Source: Cephalotus follicularis (Eukaryota; Streptophyta; Magnoliopsida; Oxalidales; Cephalotaceae). From it: a stretch of DNA of 64,000 nt. The translations under genes were made by a program, and so were the position numbers. The stretch is from NCBI GenBank assembly GCA_001972305.1, contig BDDD01000364.1, positions 143,769 to 207,768 on the forward strand, in the 5' to 3' direction. The stretch's first letter is position 1. Each line of letters opens with the position of its first letter. Shown here one piece after another: positions 56,537-64,000 of this stretch. The notes beneath the pieces are model-generated. The model did not search any database and was not told the DNA's origin. It saw only the letters and a program-made list of their open reading frames with translations.

Positions 56537-57690
56537 TTTCTTGTAAAGATGTACAAAATTCAAAACGGCAATAAAGTTGAATTTTTCTTCAAAAATTGTG
56601 TTCAAGATTATATTTTCAAGTTTTCAAGGGACCGGAGGCCCAATGTTCATGTCCTTAAACCTCTGAACAGCCGCTGATCAACTCCCTACACAAAAACTCT
56701 CCCAGGGGAGCACTCAACAAAGCCTCCCCCTCGGGAGAACAAACAAAAAGACTCCCCCAGGGGGCAATTATAAAAAGACCCCTCAGGGGGCAATTCCAAA
56801 AAAACCCCCCAGGGGGCAATTATAAAAAGACCCCCCCCAAGGGGCATTATAACAAGACCCCCCGGGGGCATTCTTAAAAGAATTCCAAGGAAGCAATAAG
56901 ACTCCCCAGGGAGCGAACTCTGGTCGGCAACACCATGAGAACTTGTTTGACCAGACTTAAAATCGTGTCTTGAAAGGCGAATCCATGGGAACTCGCAACG
57001 ATCAAGTTCGTTGGACTGAGCGCTTTAATACAAGTGTCCCTACGTGGACTGCCAGCTCAGCCGGCCTGTCCTAGAACACAATGGGCCAGCCGAGACCCTG
57101 TTTGGCAAACCCATAGGAACTTGCCCAAGAAGACCTATAACTTTGTCTACGAACACATCAGAACTCGTAAAGATCAAGTCTCTTTGCCTAATCGTTTTTG
57201 AAATAAGGTGTCCTAAGGAGACTACAAATCTTAGGTAATTAAGCCTGGAAATTGTAAGGGAATGATTTGAAGTCTACCAGTTAGACTAACTTAAAGTCCC
57301 CAAGGGGAACAATGGTGCTTAATTGAAGTTCAGGTTCTATTATTTGCATTCAATTATCCTAAGAGAATTGTGAATGCCCGGGAAGAGCTCGAGCCTAGTA
57401 TACAATGCGTTGGTGGGAAAGCAAGCCCGGGGACAAAAAGCTTAGTGCTTATCGATACTTCATAACATTTCAAAGCAAAAAGGTAAAGCGTACAAAGGAG
57501 AGGTACAAAAATACTTCTTATCATTGATTAATAAAAGAGTTACAATGCAAAAGAAAGAAAAAATTACAAGGCAAGATAAACAAAAGATCTACTCTAGGTT
57601 CTCATCCACTGAAGGGATGTCATACACGGCCGGAGGAGGAGGAGGAGGATCTTGAGGAGTTGGATCAGTAGGCAAAGTCAGAGATCCTTC
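56537..57690 (+). other. Element 3 repetitive non-coding region after pol
   Basis: Homologous to the same region of elements 1 and 2. Repeated CCATRRGAACTYG phrases are at about 56934, 56983, 57110 and 57163. Pol and the antisense gene both end here. Confidence 0.6.
56690..56895. repeat. ~30-bp CCCCCAGGGGGCAATTATAAAAAGA repeats
   Basis: Five to six units of about 30 bp. Each contains an inverted CCCCC/GGGGG pair that could form a hairpin, the same design as the array of element 1 at 3090-3230. Confidence 0.8.
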
Positions 57691-57699
57691 TGCCAAGTT

Positions 57700-60457
57700 C
57701 TAGAGAGGAGGATCCACGGCCACGAGCCCAGGTGAAGGATCCACGGCCAGGGGGTCAGAGCCAGAGGTCTCAGTGAGGAGTGTAGAGAGGTGTTCCACAT
57801 CTGAGGGCTCAGCGTCAGGCCTCCCGGCACCACCAAGGAACATAACCACTTCGCCCTCAGGCGTCCACTCAGGATCCCAAGCATGATCCTGACCCTCGTC
57901 CGAGGCTTGGAAGGCCCTCTCCTCGGCTTCGTCAACCCCATCAGGGATGAAATCATAATCATTCACCTGAGGCCCGCAAATGATGGACTCCAAGGGAAGT
58001 TCAGGGTGAAACTCAACCATGTTTCGACAGGAGTAAAACCCCCAGTGAAACAGGACTGAAGACTTCTTGAAGACCTCTTTGTTGAAATCCCCTGAGGCCC
58101 TGAAGTTCTCCACAGCCCTGGACATGGCATCCTGAAACTCCGTCGAAGTCTTGAAGTCCTCCACGGCCCTAGCCTGAGCTTCTTAAAACTCTGGAGAAGT
58201 TCAGTAGTTCTCCACAGCCCTGTCCTGGGCCTCCTGAAACTCCGAGGATGCCTTGAAGTCAAGAACAGCTCTCTCCACGGCAGCTTGGGTCCGGACCCCT
58301 TCAAGGTCCTTGTACTCAATTAGCCTGTTGCCATAGCCCTTCACCTTGTCCTCGAGAAGAGTGATCTTGTCAACGGCAGCCTGCCTTATCCTCTTCTCCC
58401 TCGCCAAATCTTCGAGGGCTTTATCCTTCTCAGCAGTGAGGCCCTCCTGGACACTGATCACATCCTCGAGTTGGGCCTTTAGCACATCCTCCCTCCTCTT
58501 GTACTCAGCGTTCTCAGCCCCAATATGCTCGAGCAGGGTCCTCTCATGGTCAGTCCTCTCCATTGCGAGTTGGGCATCATTCATGAGCTGAAAAGAAGAA
58601 TTTATAGTTAGAGGAGAGTAAGAGATCCAATGGTGTTAAGAGTTAGAAAAAATTCACTAACCCTGAAGCCGCTTTGGAAGAGGTGAGTCCACAGGTGGAC
58701 AGTGTCCCAATTCTCCCTCAACTCCACCTCATGGGGGAAGAGGCCAACCTTGCCCAATGTAATAGCGACCCCGGGCATCTTCAGATTCACCCCAGTCCTG
58801 CCAATCTTGGCTAGGATCTTGCTAATTTGATCCATCTCCTTGGCGGGGTATATCAGGGCTGGGTCCTGGGAGCCCTTCTCAATGGGTTCTGCCCAAGGAG
58901 TATCTCCCCCTTCAGTCCTCTGCCTCCTCGACGGGTGGTCAAGGTCGTCGACAGCAGTCCGCTTTCCCTGGGAAATCTCATCCCTCCTCACCTCAGTCCT
59001 GGCTTCCGTGGCTACGGTGGTCCCAGCCAACTTGGTACTCTTTGCCTGGGTATCAATGGCCCCATCGCCTCTAGCCCTTGCCTCCTTGGCACTTTTGCGG
59101 GCTCTCTCCTTGGCCCGGGCCCTTGCCTCCTCTGCACCTTTCCAGGTACCCTCCTCCGCCCTGGCCCTGTCAGCGACCCCCCTGGAAGCTCCTCTTCCTA
59201 CCCCAGTAGTGGTTTTCCTCCTCATGAGGGCCACTTTCTTCGCCTCGGCCTCTCACCTCAGCTGCTCAGGGTCCTACGCCCTGACCTGCTCCCGGGCAGA
59301 CCTGACAGTATCCAGAGCTGATTCCTGATTAGCCATCACTTCACAAAAGTATAGAAAGAAGGTTAGAAAAATATCAGAAGCGGAGAAGGGAAGAAAGCAA
59401 AAAACAATCCAAGGGAAAGCATAATACGGTTATCTCCTTGGCCAGTTGTCGTGGACTCAGGTCCATCTAGGGCACCCGTGCTTCTTCCTCTCTCATCCTC
59501 CACAGCCGAGGACCCAAGTCTGTCTCGGGCACCCAAGTTCCCTTCAATCCTAACTCCCGTGGGAACCTTCTCAGCCAGGACCGGCCTAACCCTATGGCCA
59601 CAGGCCCCGCTAAGCCCATGACTTCGCAAGCTGATCTCAGAGACCACCACCAGCACCTCCTCTGGAGCAAGTGTCAGGAGTTTCCCCAGGTCGGCCTCCT
59701 CATCCCTAGTCAATAACACTATTTGGCTAAGCGTCACAGTATCTAGGGTGTTAGTCCACGGGCTCGGAGTGAAACCGGGAAGGTTCTTGACCATAAAATA
59801 CTTCTCCCTCCAATTTTTGACTGTCCTGGTGTTCTCCACCAACAGCCTGTGGTGACCTGCACGCGATTTGAAGTAGAAGCCCCACTTCTTTGGGGAAGAA
59901 GTTATGGTATGGAACTCCTTAAACACCCCTACAATGGTTGTCACCCCCGCCTCAAGGCACTGAACCAGGAAGCCGATAATGAAACCCCAGGACTGGGCTT
60001 GGAGCATCGTGGGATGAACCTGGTAGTGCCTGATGATGCTGATGGCAAAGGGAGCCAGGGGGAGCCTTAGCCCATGCACCAGGGCCTCTTGAAACACCAC
60101 AAAATAGCCATGCCTGCTCTTTGTGGCCACCATGGGGTCAGAGGGGATCTCCAAGTCCAAGCTGCCAGTGATAGAGTATTCCTTAACTAGCTCCTCCAAT
60201 TTCTTTACACCCATCGTGGTCTGTTCAAAATCGGCCCTAATGATTTGGACCCCGGCCTCTCTGGCCGCCACGTTGGGGTTCCCTGTAGTAGAAGCCTCCA
60301 TCTCCACCTCCATGTTAAGGGGGAGCTCGGCAATGGTAACCCCCGGGGACAATCGGGCCACCACTTATAGGGTCCTGACCAGCCTCCTGGTTTGTTTGGT
60401 CCTGACCATGGTGTTTTCAGGGAGAGAGGAAGACGAAGACGAGGAAGAAGTGGACAT
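57700..60457 (-). pseudogene. Element 3 antisense gene (three exons, damaged)
   Basis: Same gene as in element 2. Exon 1 is 59428-60457 (start MSTSSSSSSS; stop at about 60366 where element 2 has a sense codon; then open for the PF04195-like part LRLPLAPFAISIIRHYQVHP and WGFIIGFLVQCLEAG). Exon 2 is 58662-59338, basic and Ala/Arg/Glu-rich. Exon 3 runs from 58587 down to about 57700, coiled coil then YSCRNMVEFHPELPLESI and VNDYDFIPDGVDEAEERAF; a stop lies near 58183. Donors GTATTATG and GTTAGTG and acceptors GTGAAG and TTTTCAG lie at the same places as in element 2 and the joins keep the frame. Upstream, TTTAAATACCC near 60630 may be a TATA-like box. Confidence 0.75.
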
Positions 60458-61035
60458 AGGAATCAAAGTAAATGGAAATTAAAGAAAGCTATTCACCTGA
60501 AAATCTGGGTAAAGAAGAAAGCTAAGAGGAAGTTGGGTAAGATTGGAAAAGCTAGGGATTCAAGAAGTCTAGAGCTTTTGAGAATTATAAAAGCGCAAAG
60601 AGGATCCCCAAGGTAGGAGAAGGGTATTTAAAGGCCCTGAGAATGTATCCAGACCATAGATCCTATTTGATCTCAACAGTGGAGATTCCTCCCCCAAAAC
60701 GGGAGCGGTAAACGAAGAGTTTGAGCGCGGGCACCGAGGAGTTAGGCGTTTAAAATTCGTAAGTTACGGCGCAATGATGAGAATTAATTGAAAGGGTATG
60801 GTGCAAAATGACATCTGTCACGTCACATCTTATCAACAATTGATTTGGGCCGTAAGGTTAGGCCCACCTGTGTACAAAATTGGATGCATTTACAAACGAT
60901 CAAGCCCGTATCGAATCCATGCAAGCCTTTTTTGTCCCCTTCCCTGGCCAGTTTGGGTTTACCCCTGCAAGGAAGCTATGCCCGGGTAGTGACTCTCAAC
61001 TCTGCTCCATCTCCTCTGTCAAGGCCAGAGAAGAA

Positions 61036-61051
61036 GGACCATGGGGGCATA
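61036..61051 (+). promoter_or_regulatory. Element 3 polypurine tract
   Basis: A purine-rich stretch ending GGGGGCATA directly before the 3' LTR, matching the tracts of element 1 and of the right-edge element. Confidence 0.65.
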
Positions 61052-61600
61052 TGATGTGGGGAAAATTATATTTAAAACATAGCACCACGTGTCCTCAGGA
61101 GAGGACGACATATGTCTTTTTCAGGCCTGGGCACGTGGCTGGGAGTTATGATTTGAAAGCTATTAATGCGTCACGATCCCAGGGCGTTACCAGCCCACAA
61201 CCAGAGACGTGTTCGGCACCACGTCCTAAAGGGAAAGTACCACCAAATCAGGCGGAGATCAGGGGAAATGCCCGACCTCCTCGGGACTTTTTCTTAGGGG
61301 CAACCATCGACTCCGATTTCCACGCTCTACGGTTACGTTCGAGGCCTATAAATACTAAAACCAACGACTTTAACTAGGTCAGCCATTTTAGCATCCTAAA
61401 GTACCTTATATTCTCTGTGTAACCACTAAGCGTCGGAGTGTCCCCGGGAGAACAACGTCCTGGACCTTTTACCTTTGTTTTCTATCTGTGCAGGGATTTT
61501 CAACCACCAACACTTTTCTCGGATATACTCAAGCGTTTTCCTAAACAAATCAAAACCCTCTACGTAGGGTACTGTTAAAGGAAGATTTTCTGTATCAATA
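61052..61600 (+). repeat. Element 3 3' LTR
   Basis: 549 bp, TGATGTGGGG...TATCAATA, with TATAAATA at 61347-61354. More than ten differences from the 5' LTR occur in the first 100 bp alone. Confidence 0.92.
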
Positions 61601-61605
61601 GATCT

Positions 61606-62770
61606 CGTACACATTATTAGTATAATAGATAAAGGTGTTTATTGAAAATTAAATATTAGGGTGTTGAGCTTCGATGATTACAACGAAAGAAAAAAATTAT
61701 GACGCGTGCTGCCTGCAGGATCATTTTTATGTAAATATTGCAACTTCTATTTATAATTCTTTCCTATCAAATAATTATTCAATTTTAGAGTTTTTGGTAT
61801 GGATGTTGGTCTACATTCTACACTGTTTCTCTTCATGGCCTCCAATTGAACACACCACCGAGGCACGTGAAGCGGTGTTGACTGTGGCCCCAAATTGTGA
61901 CTAGCAATGACGTTATTTCATACGAACACATGCATGTTAACATGTGAACGCAGGGGATGCGAGAAATTTATAGATAGAATTTATATATACATAATTAAAA
62001 GGATATATATTAAATTGGTACTTCAATTTGTTTTATTATGTAGTTAAATATATAAAATTTGGATATTATTATATAGGTATATAAATTTTCAAAATAATTA
62101 ATTTATTGTTAAATTATGTTGATTAGACTAATGAATAATGATATGGCATTACTAGGTTGTCACAGTTGACTTTAATCGGGATGAATTGTCACGTGACTAT
62201 TAACTACTTTAAAAAAATGAAAACAAAAAAATGAACTCAATTAACAATTAACAAAAAACGTTATCGTTAAACAAATGAAAAAAAATTAGGTCAAAAAAAT
62301 TTGGAAGAAAAAAACATGGAAAATGTCATTATAATTCTTTCTCTTCCCTTTTTTCTTATGAACCCTAAATCAGATTGTTTCTGATTCTCTTCATGATCTT
62401 GATATTATGTGTCACCAAAATAAAATAGAAACTTAATCAATATACTTAAATAAAAAACAAAGAGCGTATTGAAAAACTTGAAATAAAATTGTTATTATAT
62501 GATAATGGTGTGAGTTGTGATCTTATTTGATAGTGGAAATCTAATGATCTGTTGTTTGGTGTAAACACTATTCTTTGGATAGTATTGCAGCTTCGGTGCA
62601 TGAAGACCAAGCGAACAAGCACTGTTGACATTTATACAGAAACTTGAATTATCTTTACTAAAATGGTTGGGCAGTATGAGGATTGAGATTCTATATTGTT
62701 TGTATTGTGGTATACGTTGCAGCTTGAAAGAGGGGATGTGTGATGGGATATATTATTATAATATAGAAAA
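61606..62770. other. AT-rich spacer
   Basis: Gene-poor, AT-rich DNA. A short frame at 61674-61904 has no recognisable domain. 62330-62820 is slightly less AT-rich and could hold untranslated or exon sequence of the possible gene end that follows. Confidence 0.45.
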
Positions 62771-62775
62771 AATAA

Positions 62776-63142
62776 ACCTGCAAATGGTTCAGGACAATGA
62801 GAATTCATCAAATGTAACTAGGTAAGATGTTGAAAACGCAGCAAAAGCATGCCTTTTGGCTTTCAGTTCATTTTAGTTTCATGGAATCGTGTTTTTTTTT
62901 TTAAACAGTCAATCTAGTATTATTACGTGGTCATTCATTCCGGTCAAAATCAATAGCGATACACTGACAATACCACGTACTTGACAAGAGATTGCGTGAC
63001 TATTTAACATTTTTTTTAGAATAGTAAAAGTGAGGTGGAGGAGTTTGCAAACAGAGAGCCGTTGAGGACTTTGGTGGCATCCTTTGTTGATCAAGAGTGT
63101 CCCGTACTCAACAAGACCCCACACCTGTCGACAGATAGTTAG
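62776..63142 (+). pseudogene. Possible last two exons of an unidentified gene or gene fragment
   Basis: A stretch ending at 62820 is followed by a perfect donor (AG|GTAAGA at 62819-62826). A pyrimidine-containing acceptor ending AG at 63023-63024 leads into 63025-63142. The join keeps the frame and gives ...NENSSNVTSKSEVEEFANREPL followed by RTLVASFVDQECPVLNKTPH and a short tail before TAG at 63140. The composition is unlike the surrounding AT-rich DNA. I do not recognise the protein, and no upstream exons are convincing. It could be a captured or truncated gene end, or chance. Confidence 0.3.
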
Positions 63143-63158
63143 ACTTGTTTTTATGTGT

Positions 63159-63649
63159 TGTTGATGCAAAAATCATTTTCTCAACAGTATTCTACGTGAG
63201 GGACTTTGATTTGTTGAAGAAAACGCTGAGATATGCCCGAGAATAAGGTTTGATGGTTGTCCCTGTGCAAAGAGAGTAAAAACTACGAAGGTCCAGGAGG
63301 TTGTTTTCCCGGGGACACTCTGACGCTCAAGTTAGGCAATGCACAGAAATTCAAGGTTCTTTAGTATGTAAAAATGGCTGATCTGTGTACAATCTTTGAT
63401 TCTTGTATTTATAGCACTGGAATGTAACTGCTAAGCATGAATTTTGGAGTTGATGTGTATCCCCTAAAGAAATATCCGAGGATCACGGACATATACGTGA
63501 TCTCCACCGGATTTGGCGTCAGTATTCCTATTAAGCGCGATTCTTTGAGCTGGTAATGCCTGGCCACGTGTCTAGGTTTCTGGAGGACATATGTCTCAAT
63601 CACCCGAGGACACGTGGCAAAGTTTATGGGTTAAAATTTACCCATATCA
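63159..63649 (-). repeat. LTR of a fourth Tat element, 3' LTR in minus orientation
   Basis: On the plus strand it starts TGTTGATGC and ends CCCATATCA. It has the family's CAACAGTATTCTACGTGAGGGACTTTG phrase in its first part and the complement of TATAAATA at 63406-63413. The complement of the sequence just to the right ends GGGGCATA, the polypurine tract, so the element body lies to the right and runs beyond the window. Confidence 0.85.
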
Positions 63650-64000
63650 TATGCCCCATTGGTCTCCATTTTCTGGGCTTGCAAGATGATGGGGACCATT
63701 TGTGACATGGCTTAAAAAAAATTGGCTTGCTGCCCATGGATGAGGAGGACTTGGTCTTTTGTTGGGCCTGACAACCTGGCACAAGATGGCCAATAACTGC
63801 TACAAGACAAACATTCCCTCCATTTATTCTTTCTCAAATTAATGCTCATCATTGCGCCGAAGTTGAAGGGTTTTGCACGCTTGACGCTTCGGTGCCCACG
63901 CATAACCCCTTCGTTTCCCGCACCTGATTTGACATGGCGATCTCCACCGTTGAGATAAAAAAAGATCTAAAGGTCTGGATGCAGCTAAAGGTTCTTTAAA
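63650..64000 (-). mobile_element. Start of the 3' internal region of the fourth Tat element (truncated by window)
   Basis: The stretch 63838-63900 (AATGCTCATCATTGCGCCG) is the complement of 60765-60790 in element 3 (CGGCGCAATGATGAG), the region upstream of its antisense gene. This confirms that the copy is oriented opposite to elements 2 and 3. The rest lies outside the window. Confidence 0.75.

Larger units (their letters stand above)
47596..61600 (+). mobile_element. Element 3: decayed Ty3/gypsy retrotransposon, Tat lineage, with a nested insertion
   Basis: A 14-kb element flanked by an exact GATCT at 47591-47595 and 61601-61605. The layout equals element 2: LTR, primer site, gag-pol, repetitive region, three-exon antisense gene, polypurine tract, LTR. 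A separate 2.7-kb insertion splits RT/RNase H at 51555-54236. Many in-frame stops, most of them explainable as C-to-T changes, and a larger LTR divergence than in element 2 mark it as older. Confidence 0.95.

Overview
The window is nuclear DNA of a flowering plant, most likely a eudicot. It carries four intron-containing plant genes with recognisable products, AT-rich gene-free DNA, and a dense set of nested LTR retrotransposons. A 20-N assembly gap at 18778-18797 shows that it comes from a scaffolded assembly. I cannot name the species.

Host genes. COQ9 (8874-11705, +, six coding exons, 292 codons; mitochondrial ubiquinone biosynthesis) and a Cupin_5/DUF985 protein (12499-14265, +, three exons, 189 codons) lie in tandem. 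LSM1 (15862-17962, -, five coding exons, 128 codons; mRNA decapping ring) converges on the cupin gene. A LAZY/DEEPER ROOTING family gene (44238-45924, -, five coding exons including a 6-bp first one, 260 codons; gravity response and organ angle) sits alone between two large retroelements. A possible unidentified 3' gene end lies near 62776-63142.

Mobile DNA. One Ty3/gypsy family recurs five times. All complete copies have LTRs running TGAT...ATCAACA or ATCAATA, a primer site containing TGGCGCCGT, a Gag with a terminal C/H motif, and a Pol with two RNase H domains, which is the mark of the Tat lineage. The copies are element 1 (1172-8470, -, internally deleted and partly duplicated, no target duplication), a solo LTR (29907-30905, target duplication ATTAT), element 2 (31148-43246, +, ATTAC), element 3 (47596-61600, +, GATCT), and an incomplete copy at the right edge (63159-64000, -). 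Elements 2 and 3 also carry, downstream of pol and on the opposite strand, a three-exon antisense gene with matching splice sites. A decayed Ty1/copia element occupies 18956-24529 (target duplication CTTTT). A small foldback element (ends at 24634 and 29411) was split by two later LTR-type insertions, one of them a clean solo LTR with target duplication CGTCG. A 2.7-kb LTR-like insertion interrupts pol of element 3. A MITE with a perfect 9-bp target duplication lies at 407-598.

Region by region: 1-1171 AT-rich with the MITE; 1172-8470 element 1; 8471-17962 COQ9, cupin and LSM1; 18171-24529 AT-rich DNA, assembly gap and copia; 24530-30905 nested foldback and solo LTRs; 31148-43246 element 2; 43252-47590 LAZY gene and its flanks; 47596-61600 element 3; 61606-64000 AT-rich DNA, possible gene end and part of another Tat element. 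The host genes do not form a pathway with each other. The elements are related by common descent and nesting. The best candidate for something under-described is the spliced antisense gene of the Tat elements together with their conserved repetitive 3' leader.
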